Shown here in pieces: positions 1 through 8,800 of a stretch of 64,000 nucleotides of DNA. Origin of the DNA: Acanthopleuribacter pedis (GTDB lineage Bacteria; Acidobacteriota; Holophagae; Acanthopleuribacterales; Acanthopleuribacteraceae); NCBI RefSeq assembly GCF_017377855.1, contig NZ_JAFREP010000004.1, forward strand, positions 372,001 to 436,000. Direction: 5' to 3'. The notes beneath the pieces were generated by a model. It was not told the DNA's origin, searched no databases, and worked only from the letters and a program-made list of their open reading frames with translations. The translations under genes were made by a program, and so were the position numbers. Every line of letters begins with the position of its first letter. Positions within the stretch are counted from its first letter, which is position 1.

Positions 1-156
1 CCAGCCCTCCGGCAGAGGACGCACGGAATCGGACCAGTTCTGTAGAAAACGCTGATGACCGCTGATTTCCACCAAGTCGAGCTGCCAATCGAGCGCTTTA
101 AACTGGAAAAGGTAGGGCTGGTGGGCGCAAAACGAAATGATGCGGGGTGGTGTCAC
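1..156 (-). CDS. Possible glycosyltransferase, N-terminal fragment cut by the window edge
   Basis: An open frame starts at a GTG (154-156) five bases after the TAA of the upstream GGDEF-EAL gene and runs off the window. The 52 visible residues begin VTPPRIISFCAHQPYLFQF and end WSDSVRPLPEGW. The early H-QPYL motif and the later RPLP motif resemble the N-terminus of family-4 type glycosyltransferases, but the fragment is too short to be sure. The tight spacing suggests co-transcription with the c-di-GMP protein. No Shine-Dalgarno stands out, so the start is tentative. Confidence 0.45.
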   Translation of the reverse strand, partial: MTPPRIISFCAHQPYLFQFKALDWQLDLVEISGHQRFLQNWSDSVRPLPEGW

Positions 157-161
157 GGGTT

Positions 162-2075
162 TTACTCGGCGGCCGTGGTTGCAACCATCCACTCCGACGA
201 TTCCAGCCACAATAACAGTTCACCCGCGGGAACGGGATGGTTGACGTAAGCACCCTGCATGGCGTCGCAGCCAAACTCTTTGAGCATGTTGTAGGATTCT
301 CGGGAGCTGACGCCTTCGGCCATGACCTTGAGGCCGAGGTTGTGGCCGAGGTCGATCATGGACCGAACGATGGCGATGTCGTTGAGGTTGTGGCCCATTT
401 CCTCGACGAAGGATTGGTCGATTTTGATTTGGCTGACCGGCATGGTTTTGAGGTAGGCCAGGGATGAGTAACCCGTGCCGAAGTTGTCGATGGAAATGGA
501 GATGCCCATTTGGGAAATGGTGAGCAGGCTTTGAATGGCTTGGGCCGGGTCCTCCATCACGCCGCGTTCCGAGACCTCGAAACCCAGCCGCGAGGGGGGC
601 ATTTGGTATTCGGTCAAGACGTCGCGGACCTTACTGGGCAGTTGCGGGTCGAGCACGTCTTGGGCGGTGAGGTTAATCGAAACGGCTAAGTCGATGCCCT
701 GATCGTTCCACAGGCGCCATTGGCGAGGGACTTCTTTGAGGACCCAAGCGGTGAGGTGGCGAATGATGCCGCAACGTTCGGCGAGCGGGATGAATTCGCT
801 TGGCGGAATAAAGCCGTGGCTGGGGTGGGGCCAGCGCGTGAGCGCCTCGACGCCTTCCACGCAGCCGTCCACCAGGTTGATCTTGGGCTGGAAGTACAGC
901 ATGAGCTCGTCCGAGGAGATCGCGCGACGTAATTCGCTAAGGAGCAGCAGGCGTTGCGGGGTGAACAGGTTCATGTTGTCGCGGTAAAAGCGGAAACCCT
1001 GCTCGGTGCTTTTGGCGCTAATCAGCGTCATGTCGGCGTGGCGCATCAACATGTCCATGTTGCAGCCGTGGTCGGGGTAAATCACGATGCCGATGCTGGG
1101 ATGGATTTCAATGCTGAGATCGCCCAAATCAAAGTGGGGCTCGAACACGCGTTGCAGATGGTGGGCGATTTTGGAGGTTTGCGCCATGGAGGTAATGCGC
1201 GGCAGCAAAATGGCGAACTCATCGCCACCCTGGCGAAACACGGTGCCGATTTCCCCGAAGGTGGCTTGCAGGCGCGAGGCGACTTTGGCGAGTAGTTTGT
1301 CGCCGTTTTGGTAGCCGAGGGTGTCGTTGACTTCCTTAAACCGGTCGAGGTCGACAAAAAACAAGGCGAAACGCGTGTTTTGGCGCCGCGCTTCTTCAAT
1401 CGCCTTGGCCAGCTCGATTTGGAGCTGGTTGCGGTTGGCGAGTCCGGTCAAATCGTCGTGATTGATCATGTGGTTGAGGCGGGTTTCCGATTCGCGACGT
1501 TGGTCGATTTCGGTTTTGAGCCGGCGTACGTGTTGGCGTGCTTCCTCGTGCAGGGTCCATTTGCGCGTTAGCGACAGGGCCATTTGTTTGACCACGATGC
1601 TGTCGAAGGGTTTGTTGAGGAAGAGCAGTCGGTCGGTGGTGCCCAGCTTTTGGAGAATCTCTTCGAAGCTGTAATCGGAGTAGGCGGTACAGATGACCAC
1701 CTCGACATTGGGGTTTTCGGCCCAAATACGATAAATGGTTTCGATGCCGTCGATGCCCGGCGGCATGCGCACGTCCATAAAAATGAGCGCGTAGGGGCGC
1801 GCTTGTGCGTTGGCCTCGGCAACCATAGTCACCGCGTCTTCGCCCTGGTAGGCCGAATCGATTTCGTATTCGACGTCGTAGATACCGGGATGGTTGTAAT
1901 CGGTCTTGGGTGCTTCGTCAGATTCGTCCTGTTCGTCGGCGAACAGTTGTTGTTCAATGGCGTCCAAATGCGAACGCCTCGATTTCTTCTGTGAAGAACC
2001 GAGAATTTTCCGGAAATCTTTGTGGATGTCCGCATTGTCGTCGACGATGAGGATCCGGCGGTTGACCCAGCCCAT
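162..2075 (-). CDS. Response regulator with GGDEF and EAL domains (c-di-GMP turnover)
   Basis: The 637-residue cytosolic protein has three domains. A receiver domain covers about 5-165, with phospho-acceptor D101, T130 and K155 and an acidic insert near 40-65. A diguanylate cyclase domain covers about 200-370, with intact GGDEF at 283-287. A phosphodiesterase domain covers about 380-625. In the EAL domain the EAL motif (410-412), the NLT asparagine, E500, K551, E587 and Q607 are present. The usual DDFGTG motif reads DNFGTG (530-531), so one metal-binding aspartate is replaced. By family knowledge it should make or break cyclic di-GMP in response to phosphorylation; the substitution may bias it towards synthesis. 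The partner histidine kinase is not adjacent. A GTG-started gene follows 5 bp downstream. Confidence 0.95.
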   Translation of the reverse strand: MGWVNRRILIVDDNADIHKDFRKILGSSQKKSRRSHLDAIEQQLFADEQDESDEAPKTDYNHPGIYDVEYEIDSAYQGEDAVTMVAEANAQARPYALIFMDVRMPPGIDGIETIYRIWAENPNVEVVICTAYSDYSFEEILQKLGTTDRLLFLNKPFDSIVVKQMALSLTRKWTLHEEARQHVRRLKTEIDQRRESETRLNHMINHDDLTGLANRNQLQIELAKAIEEARRQNTRFALFFVDLDRFKEVNDTLGYQNGDKLLAKVASRLQATFGEIGTVFRQGGDEFAILLPRITSMAQTSKIAHHLQRVFEPHFDLGDLSIEIHPSIGIVIYPDHGCNMDMLMRHADMTLISAKSTEQGFRFYRDNMNLFTPQRLLLLSELRRAISSDELMLYFQPKINLVDGCVEGVEALTRWPHPSHGFIPPSEFIPLAERCGIIRHLTAWVLKEVPRQWRLWNDQGIDLAVSINLTAQDVLDPQLPSKVRDVLTEYQMPPSRLGFEVSERGVMEDPAQAIQSLLTISQMGISISIDNFGTGYSSLAYLKTMPVSQIKIDQSFVEEMGHNLNDIAIVRSMIDLGHNLGLKVMAEGVSSRESYNMLKEFGCDAMQGAYVNHPVPAGELLLWLESSEWMVATTAAE

Positions 2076-2986
2076 TCAAAAACACCTTACACGAGGCACA
2101 AAAAGCATCTCTTTGAGCATAAGCCCTTTAGAGAAAACCATCTGCGCGTTACCAAGCTCGAAGCTGTACTGCTGTGGGACGTACAAAACATCATAGCAGG
2201 GCCCCCAAATTTTTATCAAGCATTGAGTCTACCTGGGATAGCAACCGCCATGGATCCGGGATAAACGACCCTGCGCGGCCGGTTTTTTCCCGGTATCCTC
2301 TCCATCGGCCTGCTGACGAGGAACATGAGTTGCCGCCGTTGCTTCAGGCGCCCGGCAAGGGGAAAAACCTGGTTTCGGTTTGGGCGGGACAAAGCGCGTT
2401 AAGTATATGGGATTCTGGGCTTTGGGTGCCTGAGGCGGCCTGTTCCGTGTATTTTTTTTCCGTGCGCGGTCTTCGCGGTAAGCAACCTATTTTCAGGCCT
2501 TTCAGTTCGGGGAATCGGCCACCGTTACCCTTTGCCCCTCGCCTGAAGAAATGCGCTATTTCGGTGCTGTCGGCGACCGGGTTCGCCCCCTTTTTACGAC
2601 CTTTTCTTAGCTGGAGCAAAACTTTTGGTGGATCATCTTCACTTAATTGATGACCCCTTTTAGGCTGAACCACGCCTTTGCGAGTCGGAAAACGGTGCAG
2701 TGGGTGTCAAGGATTTGGCGACACACCGGGTTGAAGCGGGGGCCGACACCGCTTTTGGCAAGTCCCCTCCGCGTCGCAGATCGCGGTGGGTTTTCCTTTC
2801 TCCGGGCCTGTCGACACTCTTACTTCTCATTTAAAGTCTTCCTAGGTACAATGTAACGTTACCCCCAACTCGTTTGTCACCATTGATGAGATGTCCGAAT
2901 AATTGATTGATACCAATCCCACGCACCCCATTTAAAACCATAGCTTTATTCATTGAATCCAATCCAATGGGAGCTTCCTCAGCGCC
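2076..2986. other. Long intergenic region without a recognisable gene
   Basis: About 900 bases separate two divergent genes. Short open frames on both strands have arginine/proline-rich or low-complexity translations and no convincing start signals. No tRNA, terminator hairpin or copy of the local palindromic repeat was seen. The last 130 bases before the kinase are AT-richer and presumably hold its promoter. Confidence 0.6.
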
Positions 2987-5647
2987 ATGACTTCAGAAGA
3001 AAAACGATTTTCACGCTATATCATTAAAGATATTCTCGGCGAAGGCGCCATGGGTAGCGTGTATCGTGGCTTTGACCCTCACTTGGAACGACATGTCGCC
3101 ATTAAAACCATGAAGAACTTAGGTGGTGGCGAAGACGACCAACTCAATGATTTTAAAGAGCGTTTTTTTCAAGAATCCAAGGTTTACGCGCGCCTTAATC
3201 ATCCCAACATTGTCTCGGTTTTTGATGTCGGCATTGAGATCGATAAGCCGTTCCTGGTCATGGAATACATCAAAGGGATGCCGCTTGACGCCTTCGTGCG
3301 GCATCATTTGCAGGATTTGGGCAAAATTCTCAACAAGCTGCTGCACCAAATTGCCGACGGTCTGGATTACGCCCATGAAGAGGGCATCATCCACCGCGAC
3401 ATCAAACCCGGCAACATCCTCATCAACCACAAGCGCCGCGCCAAAATTGTCGATTTCGGGCTCGCCAAACTGCAGGATTCCAAGCTCACCCAAACCGGGT
3501 TATTCCTTGGGACACCCAGCTATTCCAGTCCCGAACAAATCATTTCCGGTCGGATTGACCATCGCTCCGATGTTTATTCGTTCGGTACCGTCATGTACGA
3601 ACTGCTGACCGGTAAGCTTCCGTTCGACGCCGACAGTCTGCACGCCATTCTTTACCAAATCGCCAACGAGCCGCCCAAACTCGCGTTTGATCCTTACCGC
3701 GACATCCTTGACATTCCCGCTGTGACCGAGGTTTTTGCGCGTGTTTTCGCCAAGGACCTGGATTCTCGTTACCAAAGCGCGGGGGAATTCGCGGAGGACC
3801 TTTCCGATCTGCTCGGACCGATCAAATCGCTCGACATGCTCAAGCTGTTGGGTGAGCCGAAGGGTAAAAAGAAAAAGCGTGCACCCGCCAAAAACAAAAA
3901 GGCCGCACCCAAAAAAGCTGATCCCAAGGCATCCCCCGCTAAGCCGCGACCGAAGTTGTCCGACAGCAACCCCTCCCCGCTCGCCCAGGCGGAAAACGCG
4001 GAGGAGCGCAAGGTTCGCCAGGCGCGCGAGCAATTTTCCCAGGCGTTCCACACCGGCAATTTGTCTTCCGTGCGTTATTGCCTCAAGGAACTCACCGACC
4101 TGGGTGTCGATATTACCGAGGAAAGCCGCCACTACCATAAACTCCGCCAAGAGATTGAACAAAAAGAAGTTAAGACCCGAGAAGCCAACCTAGACCGCCA
4201 CATCAATAAAGCGCGCCAAGAGTTTTTGATTGCCTACAAGGCAGCGAATCTTGCGTCGACCCGTTTTTGCCTCGAGGAGTTGCGCAAGCTGGGCGCTTCC
4301 GTGGACAAAGAAGAGCGTGCGCTGAAATCGTTGGAAGCCCGATTGCAGGAGGTCGAGCAGGCACGCAGTTTGGCCCGCCAGAAAACAGAACAGGCACGTA
4401 AGCTGTTTAAAACCGCCATGGACAACCGAAAAACGGAAGCGGCGGCGCGTCACTTGGAAACGCTGAAGCAATTGCAAGCCGATGTGACCGAGGAAACCAA
4501 GGCGCTGGCGGCCCTGGAAAAAGCCATCAAAAGTCAGGAAGAACAGGTGCGGGTGCGGATCCACCAAGCACGGCTGGGTTTTTTCAACGCCCTCAAAAAA
4601 GCCGACGTCGAAACCTGCCGACGGCTTATTTACGAATTGGAAAACGATCTCCAGGTCAATGTCACCAAGGAAGTGCGCGACTTACAGGCTTTGGAAGAGG
4701 AGCTCCGGGCAGAGCAGGCCGGCCAAGTCAAGCAGCAGCGCGCCGGTGAAATCAAAAAGTTGTTCGTGACCGCGTTGAGCCGCGAAAATGTTCGCGCCTG
4801 CAAGCAGCACATCCAGGAGTTGCAACAATTGGGGCAGCCCGTGGCAAGCGAGACCAAGGCGCTCGAAGTGTTGCTGCAGCAGGTTCGTGACAAAGAAGAG
4901 CAGCAGCTTCGCGAATCCATCAAACACCGCGTCCGCGAGCGATTGGCCCAGGCGCTTACCGAGCAGAACCTAACGGATGCCGAGAAGGCGCTGCGCGAGT
5001 TGCGTCAGTACGCCGGCGACAACAGCGCGGAGGAACAAGCGGTCAAGTTGTTGCGGCAGCGGTTCCAAGAGGCCGAGGCGCTCAAACTCAAGCGCAACAT
5101 GGCGGCCCATCTTCGCCAGGATTTCAAAAAAGCGGTGACCGCCAAGAACCTGGATTCGGCGCGTTACTACTTCAAAGAATTGGTGTCCCTGGATGTGAAT
5201 ACCCGCAACGAAAAGCAGGCTTTGCGGAAATTGGAAAGCCGGCTTCAAGCGGAGGCCGAGTTACACCAAAAAATGATTGAACAGGCTCGGGTTAAATTCG
5301 CGACGGGTTTGGACAAGAACGACGTGGACCAATGTGACCACTACCTGCGGGTGCTCAAGGAATTTGGGGCCGAGGTTCGCGAGGAAACCAGGCTGTTGGC
5401 CAAGTTACGGGCTTCCCTGCGCCAACGGAAAAATAGCGAAGCCGACTTGGATCTCCAGGAAAAACTGAAAAGCAAAATGATCGATCAATTCCGCTGCGAG
5501 TTTTTGCGTGCCTTCCAGAACCATGCCTTAGAAGGTTGCGAATACTACCTGGGTGAGTTGCGCCAATTGGGCGCCGAAACCGCCGAGGAAGAACGCGCGG
5601 TCAAAATCTTGAGAGGAAACCCGGATAACTCCGCCAAGGCTGTTTAG
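2987..5647 (+). CDS. Ser/Thr protein kinase with nine C-terminal helical repeats
   Basis: The 886-residue protein has an N-terminal Hanks-type kinase domain (about 10-275). It shows a glycine-rich loop GEGAMGSVYRG, the AIK lysine at residue 40, HRDIKPGN with catalytic D138, DFG at 156-158 and GTPSYSSPEQ in the activation segment, so it should be active. A lysine/alanine/proline-rich linker (about 285-335) follows. The rest is nine degenerate repeats of roughly 60-65 residues, each with a pattern like F..A...N....R..L.EL..LG..V..E...L..L. They are rich in Glu, Lys, Arg and Leu and should be helical. No membrane segment is visible, so it is probably cytosolic. The repeats are likely a scaffold or substrate-binding surface, which is inference. 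No phosphatase or FHA gene is adjacent. Confidence 0.93.
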   Translation: MTSEEKRFSRYIIKDILGEGAMGSVYRGFDPHLERHVAIKTMKNLGGGEDDQLNDFKERFFQESKVYARLNHPNIVSVFDVGIEIDKPFLVMEYIKGMPLDAFVRHHLQDLGKILNKLLHQIADGLDYAHEEGIIHRDIKPGNILINHKRRAKIVDFGLAKLQDSKLTQTGLFLGTPSYSSPEQIISGRIDHRSDVYSFGTVMYELLTGKLPFDADSLHAILYQIANEPPKLAFDPYRDILDIPAVTEVFARVFAKDLDSRYQSAGEFAEDLSDLLGPIKSLDMLKLLGEPKGKKKKRAPAKNKKAAPKKADPKASPAKPRPKLSDSNPSPLAQAENAEERKVRQAREQFSQAFHTGNLSSVRYCLKELTDLGVDITEESRHYHKLRQEIEQKEVKTREANLDRHINKARQEFLIAYKAANLASTRFCLEELRKLGASVDKEERALKSLEARLQEVEQARSLARQKTEQARKLFKTAMDNRKTEAAARHLETLKQLQADVTEETKALAALEKAIKSQEEQVRVRIHQARLGFFNALKKADVETCRRLIYELENDLQVNVTKEVRDLQALEEELRAEQAGQVKQQRAGEIKKLFVTALSRENVRACKQHIQELQQLGQPVASETKALEVLLQQVRDKEEQQLRESIKHRVRERLAQALTEQNLTDAEKALRELRQYAGDNSAEEQAVKLLRQRFQEAEALKLKRNMAAHLRQDFKKAVTAKNLDSARYYFKELVSLDVNTRNEKQALRKLESRLQAEAELHQKMIEQARVKFATGLDKNDVDQCDHYLRVLKEFGAEVREETRLLAKLRASLRQRKNSEADLDLQEKLKSKMIDQFRCEFLRAFQNHALEGCEYYLGELRQLGAETAEEERAVKILRGNPDNSAKAV

Positions 5648-5723
5648 GCAGGTTTTGCCGCCAAACAAACGCCATATTCTCCGGGAAACGCCGAACGCTC
5701 AGGTTTTAAATTTCCGGAGTGCC

Positions 5724-5755
5724 TTGGTTTTCTCCCGCGTGCGTCCTGTTATAAT
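5724..5755 (+). promoter_or_regulatory. Extended -10 promoter of the polyketide synthase gene
   Basis: TGTTATAAT (5747-5755) is a perfect extended -10 (TGnTATAAT). A weak -35 candidate TTGGTT lies at 5724-5729 with a long 20-base spacer, so the extended -10 probably dominates. The start codon is 55 bases downstream. Confidence 0.6.
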
Positions 5756-5770
5756 GGGGCGCTTTTTCTA

Positions 5771-5788
5771 TAGCCCGCATTTCTCACC
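5771..5788. repeat. Half-site of the TAGCCCGCATTTCTCAC palindromic repeat family
   Basis: TAGCCCGCATTTCTCACC matches the left terminus of the repeat family found at 19339, 57993 and 59588. No inverted right arm follows, so this is a solo end. It lies in the 5' untranslated region of the polyketide synthase, between the -10 box and the ribosome-binding site. Confidence 0.75.
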
Positions 5789-5809
5789 TTTTCTCTTTGG
5801 AGCTGATCC

Positions 5810-8800
5810 ATGAGCCATGAGCCCGCTTGCGATGTCGAGGGCGGCATTGCCGTCATTGGGATGGCTTGCCGATTTCCCGGCGCCCCCGATCTCGAAACCT
5901 TTTGGCGCAATTTGTGCGCCGCGGAAAACGGCATTACTTTTTTCCCGGAAGAACCCGCGCGTGACAACTTCGTTCCGGCGCGGGGCATTCTCGACGATAT
6001 CGAATCGTTCGATGCCGACGCCTTCTCCATGAGCGCGCGCGACGCCTTGCTGATGGACCCGCAGCAACGGCTGCTTTTGGAAACGGCCTTACACACCTTC
6101 GACCATGCGGGCTTGGACCCCGATCAGGTAGGTGCCGCGACCGGGGTGTTTACCGCGGTCGGCGGCGGTGCCTACGCGCAACGCCTGTGGCAGAATGCCG
6201 CCGTACGTGAATCGGCCGGCATGTTGCAGCTCGAAATTGGCAATGAAAAAGATTATTCAGCACCGCGCCTATCCTATTTACTTAACTTGCGCGGGCCGAG
6301 TGTTCCCGTTCAAACCGCCTGTTCCGGGTCCTTGGTTGCCGTCCATTTCGCCTGCCAAAGCTTGCTGAGCCGCGAGTGTGACACGGCGCTTGCCGGTGGG
6401 AGCGCGATTCCTTATCTGGAAGCGGGTGGTTATGCCTACCGTGAGGATGATATTTACGCCGCCGACGGTTTCTGCCGCGGTTTCGACGCTGAAGCAAGCG
6501 GGACCGTGCCAGGCAGCGGGGTCGGTTTGGTGCTGTTAAAACGTTTGGAAGATGCGGTACAGGACGGCGACCGTGTGTTGGCCGTGATTACCGCAACCGC
6601 GGTCAACAACGACGGCGCGCGCAAGGTGGGTTTTACCGCACCCAGCGTGGCGGGTCAGCGGGATGTGATCGAAGAAGCCCTTGCCGTGGCGGACCTTGAC
6701 CCTGCACAGATCGGGAGCGTTGAAACCCATGGGACCGGTACCCGCTTGGGCGACCCCATCGAAATCGAGGCCCTGCGGCAAGCGTTCGGGCCGTTGCCCA
6801 GCGGTCAATGTGCCTTGGGCGCGGTGAAAAGCAACATCGGCCACGCGGGCGCCGCTTCCGGTATCGCGGGCCTGATTAAAACCGTGCTCTGCCGGTGGCA
6901 CAACACCCTGGTACCGACGCTCCATTTCAAAACACCCAATCCCAAACTCGGCCTGGAAGGTTCTCCATTTTACGTCAACACCGCGCTGCGCCCATGGCCC
7001 GCCGCCTTGCCTTTTGCGGGGGTTAGCTCCTTCGGCATCGGCGGCACCAATTGCCACGTGCTACTGGCGCCGGCGCCGGCGGGGAATCATCCCGTCGCCG
7101 AGGTGCCGCGCGCCGCGCACCTGCTCACCCTTTCGGCTCAGTCATCGGCGGCCTTGGCGCGGCACGCCGGCAACCTCGCCGACGCGTTGGCCGGGGATGC
7201 GGCCCCGAGTTTGGCCGAGGCGGCCGTTTCGCTGACCGGTGCGCGCAAGGCGTTTGCGATGCGCGCCTGGGTGGCCGCCGAGGATCGCGACGATGCCGTG
7301 CGTGCCTTGCGCCGGCTGCAGAACGAACCACCGACCGCGGCGACCGTGACCGAAACCGCCAAGGTGGTGTTTTGTTTTACCGGTCAAGGTGTGGCCGGCG
7401 GCGATTGGGGGGCCGCGCTCTATCGTGAGCAGCCGGTCTTTCGCGCCGCCGCGGACGCCGCCTGTGACGCCTTAACACCCCACCTCGGTTTTGACCTTGC
7501 CGCGGAGATGTTCCATGTGGAACCTGACTTGGTACGGCCGTGTCGTTACCAGCCGGCACTCTTCGTCTTGGGTTACGCCGGTGCGTCCCTGTGGCGGGCG
7601 ATGGGTGTTCAACCCGCCGCCGTGCTCGGGCACAGCTTGGGCGAGTTCGCCGCGGCGGTGGTTGCGGGAATGCTTTCCCTTGAGGATGCCGCCTTGTTGG
7701 TGGCGACCCGCGCCCTGGCAACGGAGGCCTTACCCGGTGGCGCGATGATCGCGTTGCCGATTCCGGCGGCCGAGGCCACCCACTGGATGGATGATTCGAT
7801 TTCCCTGGCGGCAATTAACGGGCCCAACTTATGCGTGTTTTCAGGCGCCGAGGCGGCAATCGCCGAGCTGACGGAACGTGCCCGCGCCGCCCAAATCAAC
7901 CCGATCCCGATCACCACCACCCACGCCTTTCATTCACCGATGATGCTGCCGGTCCGGGCCGCGCTTGAGAGCCATACCGGCCGGATTTTTGCCAAAGCGC
8001 CGACGCTTCCTTTTGCCTCCACCGTGACCGGTTCTTGGCTGAGGGGGGACGCGACGACCGACCCCGCCTATTGGGCGCGGCAAATCACCGAACCCGTTCG
8101 GTTCCACGACGCCGCGGTTGCCGCCGCGTCCCTGGACGACACGATTTTTCTGGAGATTGGACCGGGCCACACCCTCACCCGTCTGATCCAGCGCAATCTC
8201 GACCGGCCCGCCTACGCTACCGCGCCGCCCAAACAACCGGGACCGCGCGCATTTGCCGAGGCACTGGGTGCGCTTTGGACGGCGGGCGTTGGCGTAACTT
8301 GGTCCGCCTGGTTCGCCCATGCGCCCGCCCGCAAAGTCACCCTGCCCGCCTACCCGTTCCAACGGCGGCGGTTTTGGGTGGAGGCCGAGGCGGTTGATGC
8401 GGCGTCCGCGCGTGCCCTGCTGGAAACCCGGCAACCACCGGAGCATTGGTTTTACCGTCCGGTTTGGCGTCAAATCGTCAACCAACGCGCCGACGCCGCC
8501 CAACTCGCGGTGCAATCGCCGGGGGCCGTGTGGCTGCTCCTGATGGACGACGGTTTGTTGCTGCAAAACATCCGGCAAGCGCTGGCTGATGGGGGTTTCC
8601 GCGTGATTACCGCCGTGCGGGGCGGCGCTTTTGCCGAAATGTCGCCGGACCACTTCACCATCGATCCGTGTCGCGGCGAGGATACCACCGCCTTGATTCG
8701 GCACCTGGCCCGCATGGACCGGCTGCCGACCCACATCATCCACGGTTGGTCGCTTGCCCAAGCGCCGGTCACGCATCCCGATGCGGTTGCGCCCGCCGTG

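Noticed and set aside
2174..2650. A 158-codon open frame upstream of the kinase
   Set aside because: Composition is biased, start signals are poor and an overlapping minus-strand frame is equally long; neither resembles a protein.
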